A DNA stretch of 64,000 bases. Origin: an uncultured Acetobacteraceae bacterium (GTDB taxonomy: Bacteria; Pseudomonadota; Alphaproteobacteria; Acetobacterales; Acetobacteraceae). Both the position numbers and the translations under genes were made by a program. Shown one piece after another: positions 34,726 through 43,971 of the stretch (position 1 is the stretch's first letter; every line of letters begins with the position of its first letter). Location: positions 1 to 64,000 of the forward strand of contig CAITUP010000113.1 of assembly GCA_903895595.1 (NCBI GenBank), given 5' to 3'. The notes under the pieces were generated by a model. That model saw nothing but the letters and a program-made list of their open reading frames with translations. It searched no databases and had not been told where the DNA came from.

Positions 34726-34810
34726 AAGCCGTGTTTCCAAAACGTGAAACGCGCAAGCCACGGCATCTCCGGGGCCAGACCCGGACCTCCGTAACGGAAC
34801 ATACGCACAC

Positions 34811-36547
34811 ATGGCATTATCCGCCGCCGCCCGGGCCGCAGCGCCCGCGCAAGACCATTTCATGGGCGAAGACTTCGCCTCTCTGCTCGATGAGACCCTC
34901 GGCAAAGACAGCGGCTTCGAAGGGTCGGTCGTCACCGGCCGCATCGTCCGCCTGACCGACGACTACGCTGTCGTCGATGTCGGCCTGAAATCCGAAGGCC
35001 GCGTCGCCCTGAAGGAATTCGGCCCGCCCGGTTCCGTTCCCGATGTGAAGCCCGGCGACACTGTCGAGCTGTATGTCGAGCGCTACGAAGACCGCGATGG
35101 CGCCATCGTCCTGTCGCGCGAAAAGGCCCGCCGGGAAGAAGCCTGGACCAACCTGGAAAAAGCGTTCGAAGCGCAGCAGCGCGTCAACGGCACGATCTAC
35201 GGCCGGGTCAAGGGCGGCTTCACCGTCGACCTCGGCGGCGCCGTGGCCTTCCTGCCGGGTTCGCAGGTCGATATCCGCCCCGTGCGCGACGTCGGCCCGC
35301 TGATGGGCATGCCGCAGCCGTTCCAGATCCTGAAAATGGACCGCGCCCGTGGCAACATCGTGGTGTCGCGCCGCGCCGTGCTGGAAGAAACCCGCGCCGA
35401 ACAGCGCAGCGAGCTGATCCAGGGCCTGAAAGAGGGTCAAATCCTCGACGGCGTGGTCAAGAACATCACCGATTACGGTGCGTTCGTGGACCTCGGCGGC
35501 GTCGACGGCCTGCTGCATGTCACCGATATCGCGTGGCGCCGCATCAACCACCCCAGCGAGGCCCTGGTCATCGGCCAGCCCGTCAAGGTGCAGGTCATCC
35601 GCTTCAACGCCGACACCCAGCGCATCAGCCTGGGCATGAAGCAGCTGGAATCCGATCCGTGGGAAGGCGTCGCCGCCAAATACCCGCCGGGCGCCCGCTA
35701 CTCCGGCCGCGTCACCAACATCACCGACTACGGCGCCTTCGTGGAGCTGGAACCCGGTGTCGAAGGCCTGGTGCACGTGTCCGAAATGTCCTGGACCAAG
35801 AAGAACGTCCATCCCGGCAAGATCGTCGCCACTTCCCAGGAAGTCGACGTCATGGTCCTGGATGTCGACAGCTCCAAGCGCCGCATTTCGCTCGGCCTTA
35901 AGCAGGTCCAGCGCAATCCGTGGGAAGAGTTCGTCGAGTTGCATCCGATCGGCAGCACCGTTGAAGGCGAAATCCGCAACATCACGGAATTCGGCCTGTT
36001 CGTCGGCCTGTCCGCCGACATCGACGGCATGGTCCACATGTCCGATCTGTCGTGGGACGACGCTGGCGAAACCGCGATGGCGGCCTACGAAAAAGGCCAG
36101 ATCGTGCAGGCCAAGGTGCTCGACGTCGATGTGGAGAAGGAACGCATCAGCCTGGGCGTCAAGCAGCTCCGCGAAGACCCGGCCGCCTCGGTCCTCGGTT
36201 CCGTCCACAAGGGCGATATCGTGACCTGCGTCGTGTCCGCGATCCAGACGAACGGCATCGAAGTGAAGGTCAACGACGTGCTGACCGGCTTCATCCGCCG
36301 CGCCGAACTGGCCCGCGACAAGGCCGATCAACGCCCCGATCGCTTCGCCGTCGGCGAGAAGGTCGATGCGAAGATCACCGCCGTGGATCGCGCCGCCCGC
36401 AAGCTGACGCTGACCATCAAGGGCAAGGAAGTCGAGGAAGAGAAGCAGGCGATGCAGGAATTCGGTTCGTCCGACTCCGGCGCTTCACTGGGCGACATCC
36501 TTGGCGCGGCGATCCGTCGCCGCAACCAGGCTCAGGATGTCGGCTAA
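34811..36547 (+). CDS. rpsA: 30S ribosomal protein S1
   Basis: 578 aa with six S1 (OB-fold) repeats, starting at about residues 38, 122, 208, 293, 380 and 467; repeats 3-5 carry the canonical VKNITDYGAFVDL, VTNITDYGAFVEL and IRNITEFGLFVGL segments. It binds mRNA on the 30S subunit. The region just before ATG 34811 (CGGAACATACGCACAC) has no good Shine-Dalgarno, as for S1 genes elsewhere. Intact despite the insertion upstream. Confidence 0.97.
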   Translation: MALSAAARAAAPAQDHFMGEDFASLLDETLGKDSGFEGSVVTGRIVRLTDDYAVVDVGLKSEGRVALKEFGPPGSVPDVKPGDTVELYVERYEDRDGAIVLSREKARREEAWTNLEKAFEAQQRVNGTIYGRVKGGFTVDLGGAVAFLPGSQVDIRPVRDVGPLMGMPQPFQILKMDRARGNIVVSRRAVLEETRAEQRSELIQGLKEGQILDGVVKNITDYGAFVDLGGVDGLLHVTDIAWRRINHPSEALVIGQPVKVQVIRFNADTQRISLGMKQLESDPWEGVAAKYPPGARYSGRVTNITDYGAFVELEPGVEGLVHVSEMSWTKKNVHPGKIVATSQEVDVMVLDVDSSKRRISLGLKQVQRNPWEEFVELHPIGSTVEGEIRNITEFGLFVGLSADIDGMVHMSDLSWDDAGETAMAAYEKGQIVQAKVLDVDVEKERISLGVKQLREDPAASVLGSVHKGDIVTCVVSAIQTNGIEVKVNDVLTGFIRRAELARDKADQRPDRFAVGEKVDAKITAVDRAARKLTLTIKGKEVEEEKQAMQEFGSSDSGASLGDILGAAIRRRNQAQDVG

Positions 36548-36563
36548 ACGGACCGGGGGCTGA

Positions 36564-37490
36564 ATGGCCCTCGAAACCGACCTGCTGTTGGACAGGCGGC
36601 GCCTCAAGCGCCGCCTCGTCTTTTGGCGGAGCTTTTCTGTCCTGGCGGTCGCGCTGGCGGTGTTCGTATCCGTCCGCGATGGCGGCGCATTGCCCTCCGG
36701 CCCGCATGTCGCCCGCCTGACCGTCACCGGCATCATCGCCGAAGACCGTAAACTGACCGAGGCGATCGACCGGCTCGCGACCGACAATGCGGTCAAGGCA
36801 CTGATCGTCGCCATCGACAGCCCCGGCGGCACCGTCTCCGGCGGCGAAAGCCTGCACAACGCCATTGCGCGGGTGCAGGGCAAGAAACCCGTCGTCGCGG
36901 TGATGCGCGGGGTCGCGGCGTCCGCCGGCTATATGATCGCCGTTCCCGCCGATCGCATCTTCGCCCGCGAATCCACCCTGACCGGCTCCATCGGGGTATT
37001 GCTGGAAACCGGCGAGCTGTCCGGCCTGTTGGAAAAAATCGGCATCGGGTCGGAGACCATCGTGTCCGGTCCCCTCAAGGACCAACCCAGCCTGACCCAT
37101 CCGCTTTCGCCCGAGGGCCGGACGGTGCTGCGCGGGCTGGTGCAGGATATGTACGACCAGTTCGTCGGCATGGTCGCGACCGGCCGCCACATGGAACCGG
37201 ATCAGGTCCGCAAACTGGGCGACGGCCGCGCCTACACCGGCCGGCAAGCCCTGAAACTCGGCCTGATCGACCAGATCGGGGAGGAGCGCGATGCGCGAGC
37301 GTGGCTGGCCTCCGAACGGAAAATCTCCGCCGACCTGCCATCGGAAGATGTCACGACTTCCGGCCTGGTTGGCCGCACCCTGAGCAGCAGTCTCGGCCCC
37401 CTGTTCGACGGCCTGTGGAAAACGGTTGTTTCCCAAAGTGTTAGGCTTGACGGGGCGTGGGCGGTCTGGCAGCGTTCGGTAGACCGATAA
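36564..37490 (+). CDS. sppA: Signal peptide peptidase SppA
   Basis: 308 aa, short SppA type. N-terminal membrane anchor at about residues 20-42, then an S49 protease domain: [15 protein letters not shown], the serine nucleophile in [21 protein letters not shown], and the lysine partner in [10 protein letters not shown]. It clears cleaved signal peptides in the inner membrane. It lies between rpsA and ihfB, 16 bp after rpsA. Confidence 0.93.
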   Translation: MALETDLLLDRRRLKRRLVFWRSFSVLAVALAVFVSVRDGGALPSGPHVARLTVTGIIAEDRKLTEAIDRLATDNAVKALIVAIDSPGGTVSGGESLHNAIARVQGKKPVVAVMRGVAASAGYMIAVPADRIFARESTLTGSIGVLLETGELSGLLEKIGIGSETIVSGPLKDQPSLTHPLSPEGRTVLRGLVQDMYDQFVGMVATGRHMEPDQVRKLGDGRAYTGRQALKLGLIDQIGEERDARAWLASERKISADLPSEDVTTSGLVGRTLSSSLGPLFDGLWKTVVSQSVRLDGAWAVWQRSVDR

Positions 37491-37501
37491 AGGGGCAGGC
37501 T

Positions 37502-37810
37502 GTGACGAAATCCGAACTTATCGCGGCCCTCGCGGCGGATAACCCCCATCTGCGCGGCGCGGATGTGGAGGTCATCGTCGCAACCATCTTCGACCAGATT
37601 ACCGACGCGTTGTCGCGCGGCGAACGGGTGGAACTGCGCGGCTTCGGCGCCTTCACCATCAAGCATCGCGACGCCCGCACCGGCCGCAACCCGCGCACCG
37701 GGGAAGCCGTGCCGGTGGACGAAAAATCCGTGCCCTTCTTCAAGGCTGGCAAGGAATTGCGGGAACGCGTCAATGCCGGCAAACCGGCCCGCGGCCGGTC
37801 CCGAGCGTAG
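37502..37810 (+). CDS. ihfB: Integration host factor subunit beta
   Basis: 102 aa, HU/IHF fold. [11 protein letters not shown] start, [26 protein letters not shown] with the DNA-intercalating proline on the beta arm, and [13 protein letters not shown]. The GTG start at 37502 with AAGGGG upstream gives the standard length; earlier in-frame starts overlap sppA. Position after rpsA is conserved in proteobacteria. Confidence 0.95.
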   Translation: MTKSELIAALAADNPHLRGADVEVIVATIFDQITDALSRGERVELRGFGAFTIKHRDARTGRNPRTGEAVPVDEKSVPFFKAGKELRERVNAGKPARGRSRA

Positions 37811-37825
37811 CTGCGGCGCGCGGCT

Positions 37826-38140
37826 ATGCGCACGCTCCGGCTGATTGTCACGGTTTTGGTCTTGCTGCTGCTGGCTCTGTTCGCGGGGTCCAACCGCGCG
37901 CCCGTGACGCTGCGGCTGTGGCCCACCGACTATACGGCGACCCTGCCGCTGTCGCTTGCGATCCTCGGCGCCGCGCTGCTGGCCTTCTTGGCGGGTGGGA
38001 TGTTCGTCTGGATCGGCACCCTCGCCCGCCGCCGGCAGCTGCGGCGGCTGGAGGAAACCGTCCGCCTGCTGGAAGACCGCCTGAACGCCATGAAGGCGCA
38101 GCAGACGGAGGTTCCGGCACTATCCCCTCCCGCCGCATAG
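37826..38140 (+). CDS. lapA: LapA-domain (DUF1049) inner-membrane protein
   Basis: 104 aa. Two membrane helices (residues 5-22 and 42-66) with the [11 protein letters not shown] linker typical of LapA, then a basic/coiled-coil tail ([19 protein letters not shown]). In E. coli LapA works with LapB to control LPS synthesis; no lapB is next to it here. It lies between ihfB and pyrF. Confidence 0.85.
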   Translation: MRTLRLIVTVLVLLLLALFAGSNRAPVTLRLWPTDYTATLPLSLAILGAALLAFLAGGMFVWIGTLARRRQLRRLEETVRLLEDRLNAMKAQQTEVPALSPPAA

Positions 38141-38147
38141 GCTCGCC

Positions 38148-38837
38148 ATGCCCGCCGAAAAACTGATTGTCGCGCTCGACACCACCGATTTGACACGCGC
38201 CCAGGCCTGGGCGGCGGCGACCGCGCCGCATGTTGGGCTGTTTAAGCTGGGGTTGGAGTTCTTTCTGGCCAACGGGGCCGCCGGCATAAGGGCCATCGCG
38301 GGGCGTCCGGTGTTTCTTGACCTGAAGCTGCACGATATTCCGAACACGGTGGCGGGCGGGGTGCGCGCGGTGCTGGACCTGCGTCCTGCCATGCTGACAA
38401 TCCATGCCGCTGGTGGCGCCGCGATGATCGAGGCGGCTCGGCAAGCCGCCGAAACGGCTGGGGCGGAGCGGCCGATGATTCTGGCGGTGACGGTCCTGAC
38501 CAGCCTGGATGCGGCGGCTTTGGCGGCGACCGGAGTCGCGGCGTCCCCCGCCGATCAGGTGCTGCGTTTGGCGCGTCTGGCCCTGTCCGCCGGAGCGGAT
38601 GCGCTGGTGTGCAGCCCGTTGGAGGTCGCGATGCTGCGCGATGCCCTGGGCGCCGGCGTGAAACTGATCGTGCCCGGCATCCGCCCCGCCGGTGCCGCCG
38701 CTGGCGATCAGGCCCGCACCATGACCCCGGCCGAAGCCGTCGCGGCGGGTGCGAGCTGGATCGTCGTCGGACGCCCGATCACCGGGGCCGCCGATCCCGC
38801 CGCCGCTGCCGCCGCGATTGCCGGCTCCTTCCCGTGA
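38148..38837 (+). CDS. pyrF: Orotidine 5'-phosphate decarboxylase
   Basis: 229 aa, last step of UMP synthesis. Motifs: [23 protein letters not shown] with the catalytic Lys/Asp array, and [16 protein letters not shown] at the phosphate loop. Its TGA overlaps the GTG of trpF by four bases (GTGA), so the two are coupled. Confidence 0.96.
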   Translation: MPAEKLIVALDTTDLTRAQAWAAATAPHVGLFKLGLEFFLANGAAGIRAIAGRPVFLDLKLHDIPNTVAGGVRAVLDLRPAMLTIHAAGGAAMIEAARQAAETAGAERPMILAVTVLTSLDAAALAATGVAASPADQVLRLARLALSAGADALVCSPLEVAMLRDALGAGVKLIVPGIRPAGAAAGDQARTMTPAEAVAAGASWIVVGRPITGAADPAAAAAAIAGSFP

Positions 38838-39481
38838 TCCGGGTCAAAATCTGCGGCATCAACGACGCGGCGTCCTTCGACACCGTGGTGGAGGCCGGTG
38901 CCGATTGGGTGGGCTTCGTGTTCTTCCCGCCGTCCCCCCGTTACGTGACGCCGTCTCAGGCCGCGGCGTTATCGGCACGGGCTACCGGAGGGCCGGCGCG
39001 CGTGGGTCTGTTCGTCGACCCGACCGAGGATGCCATCGCCGCCGTACTGGCTGAAATGCACCTGGATGTGTTGCAGCTGTATGGCCGTATCCCCGACATC
39101 GCATCCCTGCGCGCCCGTTTCGGGCTGCCCGTCTGGCGCGCGGTGGGGGTCGAGACCGAGGCCGACCTCCCGTCAGATAACCGCGGGGCCGACTGGCTGC
39201 TGCTGGAGGCCAAGCCGCCAAAGGACGCGACCCGTCCGGGCGGCAACGCAGTCAGCTTCGACTGGTCGCTGTTGGCTGGCTGGCAAGCGCCGTGCCCCTG
39301 GATGTTGGCGGGCGGCCTAACCCCGTACAACGTGGGAGAAGCCGTGCGCGCGACCGGTGCCTCGGCGGTCGATGTCTCCTCCGGCGTGGAACGGGCGCGC
39401 GGGGTCAAGGACACCGCGCTGATCCGAGCGTTTATCGCCAACGCGCGCGGCGCCTTGTTGACGCCGGTCAATGCGCCCTGA
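38834..39481 (+). CDS. trpF: Phosphoribosylanthranilate isomerase
   Basis: 215 aa, TIM barrel of tryptophan synthesis. VKICGIN at the first strand holds the catalytic cysteine; [16 protein letters not shown], and WMLAGGLTP with DVSSGVE at the phosphate site follow. Start is the GTG at 38834. In many alphaproteobacteria trpB and trpA follow; here the next gene is gap. Confidence 0.94.
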   Translation: MIRVKICGINDAASFDTVVEAGADWVGFVFFPPSPRYVTPSQAAALSARATGGPARVGLFVDPTEDAIAAVLAEMHLDVLQLYGRIPDIASLRARFGLPVWRAVGVETEADLPSDNRGADWLLLEAKPPKDATRPGGNAVSFDWSLLAGWQAPCPWMLAGGLTPYNVGEAVRATGASAVDVSSGVERARGVKDTALIRAFIANARGALLTPVNAP

Positions 39482-39530
39482 GGGGTGATCGTGGTCCTGT
39501 CTTCCTCGGTACCTCCAGGAGACAGCGACG

Positions 39531-40541
39531 ATGACCACAATCGGAATCAACGGCTTCGGCCGCATCGGCCGGCTGGTTTTGCGCGCGATCGCGGAGACCG
39601 GACGCGACGACCTTGTACCGATCGCCATCAACGACCTCGGCAGCGTCGAGGCCAATGCCCATCTGTTGCGCTATGACAGCGTGCATGGCCGCTTCCCCGG
39701 CGAGGTGCTGGTGGAGGGCGACACGATGACCCTGCACTGCCACGGCCGCACCTACGGCCCGATCGAGGTTTCGGCGGAACGGGATCCGGCGAAGGTGCCG
39801 TTCCAGGGTGTGGATGTGGCAATGGAGTGCACCGGGCGGTTCGCGACGAAAGCCGCGGCCTCCGCGCTGCTGATCGCCGGGGCGCGGCAGGTGCTGGTAT
39901 CGGCGCCGGCCGAGGGCGCGGATGCCACCGTCGTCTACGGTGTGAACGAGAAGACGATAACCCGCGACATGACGGTGGTATCCAACGCGTCGTGCACCAC
40001 CAATTGCCTCGCGCCGATGGTCATGGTGCTGAACGACGCGTTCGGCATCGAACGCGGCCACATGCTGACGATCCATTCCTATACCGGCGATCAGCGCACC
40101 ATCGACACGCTGCACAAAGACCTGCATCGCGCCCGAGCGGCCGCGGTCTCGATGATTCCCACCAGCACCGGTGCCGCTCGGTCGATGGGGCTGGTCATCC
40201 CGGCGATGAAGGGGAAGCTGGACGGGGCCGCCATCCGGGTGCCAACGCCGAACGTGTCCCTGGTGTCGTTGGATGTCGTGCTGAAAACGCCCGCGACCAA
40301 GCAGCAGATCAACGACGCGATGAAGGCCGCGAGCGTGGGGAAACTGCGGGGGATTATGGATTACAATACCGAACCGCTGGTCAGCGTGGATTTCAACCAC
40401 ACCGCCGTGTCCTGCACGTTCGATGCCGCGCAGACCGCGGTCGTGGACCAGGGGCTGGCGCACGTGGTCGGTTGGTACGACAACGAGTGGGGCTTTTCGT
40501 GCCGGATGCTGGATACGGCGGCGTTGATGGGGCGGCTATAG
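39531..40541 (+). CDS. gap: Glyceraldehyde-3-phosphate dehydrogenase
   Basis: 336 aa. NAD site IGINGFGRIGRLVLRA at residues 4-19, active-site SNASCTTNC (Cys about 153), catalytic His in HSYTGDQ, and WYDNEWGFS at the C-terminus. Central glycolysis/gluconeogenesis enzyme. AGGAGA precedes ATG 39531. Erythrose-4-phosphate dehydrogenase is a related alternative but less likely. It converges on a solute-binding protein gene 6 bp away. Confidence 0.94.
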   Translation: MTTIGINGFGRIGRLVLRAIAETGRDDLVPIAINDLGSVEANAHLLRYDSVHGRFPGEVLVEGDTMTLHCHGRTYGPIEVSAERDPAKVPFQGVDVAMECTGRFATKAAASALLIAGARQVLVSAPAEGADATVVYGVNEKTITRDMTVVSNASCTTNCLAPMVMVLNDAFGIERGHMLTIHSYTGDQRTIDTLHKDLHRARAAAVSMIPTSTGAARSMGLVIPAMKGKLDGAAIRVPTPNVSLVSLDVVLKTPATKQQINDAMKAASVGKLRGIMDYNTEPLVSVDFNHTAVSCTFDAAQTAVVDQGLAHVVGWYDNEWGFSCRMLDTAALMGRL

Positions 40542-40547
40542 ACCGCT

Positions 40548-42131
40548 CTACCCTTTTTTCTTGATGTTCCAGAAGATGACGTGCTCCGGCACGTCCAGCA
40601 CACCCTCCAGACTGTCGCGCCACACCGCCGGCGACAGGTATTGCCCATAGGGGATCGCCAGCCCGATCTCCATCGCGTGCCGCTGGATCTCCACCGCCAG
40701 CACCTTCGCCTTCACCGGGTCGGACTCCTTCAGCCACGCCAGCCGCATCTTCTCGTGATCGGCATCGCAGGGCCAACCCGGAAACGCCTTGTCGCAATTG
40801 GCCGGCGCCTGGATGGAGAACGCGGGGTTCGCGCTCGCCACCTGCCCGCCGGTCGTTAGGAAGATATGCCAGCCGTTCGGCGCCGGACCGCGAATGGTGC
40901 GGCGCGCGGTGATCGTTGCCCATTCCACTGTCTGCAAATCGACGTTGACGCCGGCTTTGCGCATGGCCTCGGCCAGCACCAAAGTGGCGTTGTGCTGCAT
41001 CACCTGATCGGTGGCATCCATAATGATGATAGGCTCGCCTTTGTACCCGGCGGCCGTCATCATATCCATGCCGCGTTTCAGCCGCACCGGCTCGGGGTCC
41101 TTGGACAGCAGCAGTTCCGTCCCCGCCTCCGATCCCATCTCCGACCCGCACATCATCAGCGCGCCGCAAACCTGCCCATCCTTCAGGTTGCCCATGACGG
41201 CCATGATCATGTCCGGCTGATGCACGAAATTCTGGATGGCGACGCGGATGCCCTGCTTGTCCATGGGCGGGTTGGTCCAGTTCAGCCGCATCTGCCCCTG
41301 GATGCCCAACGGCCAGAGCGAATGGACGACCAGCCCCTTGGTCGCTCGCAGATCGGCGACCAGATCGAACGGCGCGAACTGGATGAAATCGACCTCTCCG
41401 GTTTTCAGCGCGGCGGTCTGGGTGGTGGGGTCGGTGATGTTCAGCCACTCCACCCGGTCGAGATACACGACTTTCCCGCCGGAGATGCTGGACGGCGGTT
41501 CGGGGCGCGGCTTGTAGCCGGGGTTCTTGACGTAGATGACCTTGCTGCCCGCCACCCATTCGTCGCGCTTGAAGATGAAGGGGCCGGAGCCGGTGGGATC
41601 GGTCAGTTGCTTGCTGGCCGGCAGCCCATCGATGGCGCGCGCGGGGAAGATGAAGGTCGGCACGGCCGATGGCTTGCCCAGCGCGTAGATCAACTGCGGG
41701 AACGGCTCCTTCAGCTTGATCGCGAAGCCGTTGTCGCCGTCGGCTTCCAGCGCGGCGAGGGCCTCGGCGATATATTGACCGGCGGAATCCACCAGCATCC
41801 AGCGTTTCAGGGAGGCGATCACATCCGTGGGCGTGACCGGTGCACCGTCGGAGAAGCGCAACCCGTCCCGCAGCTTGAACCGGTATGTCAGCTTGTCGGG
41901 GCTGACACTCCAGGTATCGACCATCTGCGGGCGGGAGATGCCTTTTTCATCCGTCCCGAACAGCGTGTCGTAGACCATGTAGGCATGGATGCGGGTCTGC
42001 GGCGCGATGGTCCACAGCGGATCGAGGCTGCGCAGATCGCCGTTCATAACCGCGCGCAGGGTGGATTGGCCGAACGCGGGCGCGGTTAGCGCGAAAAGTG
42101 CGGCGCACAGCGCGGTTCTTAAGGCGTTCAT
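40548..42131 (-). CDS. ABC transporter substrate-binding protein, family 5 (peptide/nickel type), copy 1
   Basis: 527 aa. Signal peptide at residues 1-21 (cut after AFGQ). Mature part typical of SBP family 5: RSLDPLWTIA, TWSVSPDKLTYRFKLRDGLRFSDGAPVT, GSGPFIFKRDEW and a C-terminal domain. It binds oligopeptides or other solutes in the periplasm. No permease or ATPase gene is near. A different family-5 protein is at 45833, with pgi-mutL between; the two are far from identical. Confidence 0.9.
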   Translation of the reverse strand: MNALRTALCAALFALTAPAFGQSTLRAVMNGDLRSLDPLWTIAPQTRIHAYMVYDTLFGTDEKGISRPQMVDTWSVSPDKLTYRFKLRDGLRFSDGAPVTPTDVIASLKRWMLVDSAGQYIAEALAALEADGDNGFAIKLKEPFPQLIYALGKPSAVPTFIFPARAIDGLPASKQLTDPTGSGPFIFKRDEWVAGSKVIYVKNPGYKPRPEPPSSISGGKVVYLDRVEWLNITDPTTQTAALKTGEVDFIQFAPFDLVADLRATKGLVVHSLWPLGIQGQMRLNWTNPPMDKQGIRVAIQNFVHQPDMIMAVMGNLKDGQVCGALMMCGSEMGSEAGTELLLSKDPEPVRLKRGMDMMTAAGYKGEPIIIMDATDQVMQHNATLVLAEAMRKAGVNVDLQTVEWATITARRTIRGPAPNGWHIFLTTGGQVASANPAFSIQAPANCDKAFPGWPCDADHEKMRLAWLKESDPVKAKVLAVEIQRHAMEIGLAIPYGQYLSPAVWRDSLEGVLDVPEHVIFWNIKKKG

Positions 42132-42201
42132 TTTGTCCTCCCGTTTGTATTGCGGGGAGGATGCGGCGATTATCGGCGAGGGCGCAAGCGGGGCAGGGGG
42201 T

Positions 42202-43971
42202 TCACCGACGGCCGAACAGTTTCTCGATTTCCAGCTTCGACAGTTTCAAAAATGTCGGTCGCCCATGGCTGCATGTCGCGGCGCGCGGTGTTGCCTCCAT
42301 CTGCCGCAGCAGTGAGTCCATTTCCGCCACGTTCAGCCGCCGCCCGGCTCGGATGCTGCCATGGCAAGCCAGCCGGGAAATCACCGCGTCCAGGCGCGAC
42401 GACAAGGCGGTGGTTTCCTCCATTTCCTCCAGTTCGTCGGCGAGATCGCGCAGCAACGGCCCCGGTTCCGGCGCCCCCAAAGCCGCCGGCAGCGCCCGCA
42501 CCAGGATGGCGCCCGGTCCGAAAGCCTCGATTTCCAGCCCGAGCTGCCCGAGTTCTTCCGTCCGCGCCAACAGGCGGGATGCATCGGCGATGGGCAGATC
42601 GACCACCGCGGGCAGCAGCAGCGGCTGCGTCCGCACCCCGCCATCCAGCATCTGGGTGCGGATCGATTCATGCATCAGGCGCTCGTGCGCGGCGTGTTGA
42701 TCCACCAGCACCAGTGAGTCATCGGCGGCGACGGCGATCACATAGGTATCCAGCACCTGCGCCACCGGCGCCCCGAGCGGATGCGGCGATCGTGTCTCGG
42801 GGACCGAAATCATGCGTGCGTAGGGTTCGGCATGGAGCGGCAGCTGCGCCTCGGCGAGCCCGCCCATGAACGGCAAAGGCTCCGGCAATGGCAAAGCCGC
42901 AATCCCGCCCCGCGCCTGCGGACGCGGCGACCACAAATGCAGCGACGGCCGATGCTGCATCAGCGCGGGCGCCGGCATGTCGGTGCCCGCGCCGCCCGCC
43001 AGCAGCCGTCCGATCGCCCCGATCACCAGCCCGCGCACCGCCGCCGAATCGCGAAACCGCAGCTCGGTTTTCGCCGGATGCACGTTGACGTCGAGTTCTT
43101 CGGCCGGCAGATCGAGATACAGCGCCACGATGGGATGCCGGCCGTTTTCCAGCACGGCGCGGTAGGCCACGCGGATCGCGCTTTTCAACGTCGGATCGAT
43201 CACCGGTCGCCCGTTTACCACCAGACTCTGCGCACCGGCCGTGGCTCGGTTGACGGCCGGGGAGCAGACGAAGCCGGTCAGGTGCATATCCCCGCGCTCG
43301 GCATCCACCGGGATCATCGCCGCCGTCGCGTCGGCCCCGAGCAGAGCAGCGACCCGGGCTGCGCGATCCTGGGCAGGGAGATCGAAGGCGACGCGGCCTT
43401 CGCTTTCCAGCCGAAACGCGACATGGGGTGCCGCGAAGGCCAGCCGGCGGACGGCGGCCTCGGCATGGTCGCCCTCGGTGCGCGGTATTTTCAGGAATTT
43501 CCGGCGAGCCGGGGTGGCATAGAACAGATCGCTGACCACCACCCGCGTGCCGGGCGCGCCTGAGGCCGGGGTAGGTTCCGACACCCGCCCGCCTTCGACG
43601 GAAATGCTGCTGGCGTGGTCCTGGTCGCGCGGGCGGGAGGTAATGTGCAGCCGCGCGGCGGCGCCGATGGATGGCAGGGCTTCTCCTCGGAAGCCGAGGG
43701 TGGAGATCCGCACCAACATGTCGTCGGTCAGCTTCGACGTCGCATGCCGCAATACCGCCAGCGCGAGATCGGGCGCCGCCATGCCGATGCCGTCGTCGGT
43801 GACTTCCATGCGGTCGATGCCGCCGCCTTGCAGCGTGACGGTTACGCGGGTCGCGCCGGCATCCAACGCATTTTCGACCAGTTCTTTGACCGCCGCCGCC
43901 GGCCGTTCGATGACCTCGCCGGCCGCGATGCGGTTGACGGTGGCTTCCGACAGAATGCGGATCGCGGTCAT
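42202..43971 (-). CDS. mutL: DNA mismatch repair protein MutL
   Basis: 589 aa. N-terminal GHKL ATPase: IAAGEVIERPAAAVKELVENALDAG, VTDDGIGM, ISTLGFRGEALPSI. The C-terminal domain keeps the endonuclease motif DQHA-x2-E-x4-E (DQHAAHERLMHE), ACHGSIRAG, and CSHGRPT, so it should nick DNA, as in bacteria without MutH. ATG 43971 overlaps the pgi stop (ATGA). Confidence 0.96.
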   Translation of the reverse strand: MTAIRILSEATVNRIAAGEVIERPAAAVKELVENALDAGATRVTVTLQGGGIDRMEVTDDGIGMAAPDLALAVLRHATSKLTDDMLVRISTLGFRGEALPSIGAAARLHITSRPRDQDHASSISVEGGRVSEPTPASGAPGTRVVVSDLFYATPARRKFLKIPRTEGDHAEAAVRRLAFAAPHVAFRLESEGRVAFDLPAQDRAARVAALLGADATAAMIPVDAERGDMHLTGFVCSPAVNRATAGAQSLVVNGRPVIDPTLKSAIRVAYRAVLENGRHPIVALYLDLPAEELDVNVHPAKTELRFRDSAAVRGLVIGAIGRLLAGGAGTDMPAPALMQHRPSLHLWSPRPQARGGIAALPLPEPLPFMGGLAEAQLPLHAEPYARMISVPETRSPHPLGAPVAQVLDTYVIAVAADDSLVLVDQHAAHERLMHESIRTQMLDGGVRTQPLLLPAVVDLPIADASRLLARTEELGQLGLEIEAFGPGAILVRALPAALGAPEPGPLLRDLADELEEMEETTALSSRLDAVISRLACHGSIRAGRRLNVAEMDSLLRQMEATPRAATCSHGRPTFLKLSKLEIEKLFGRR

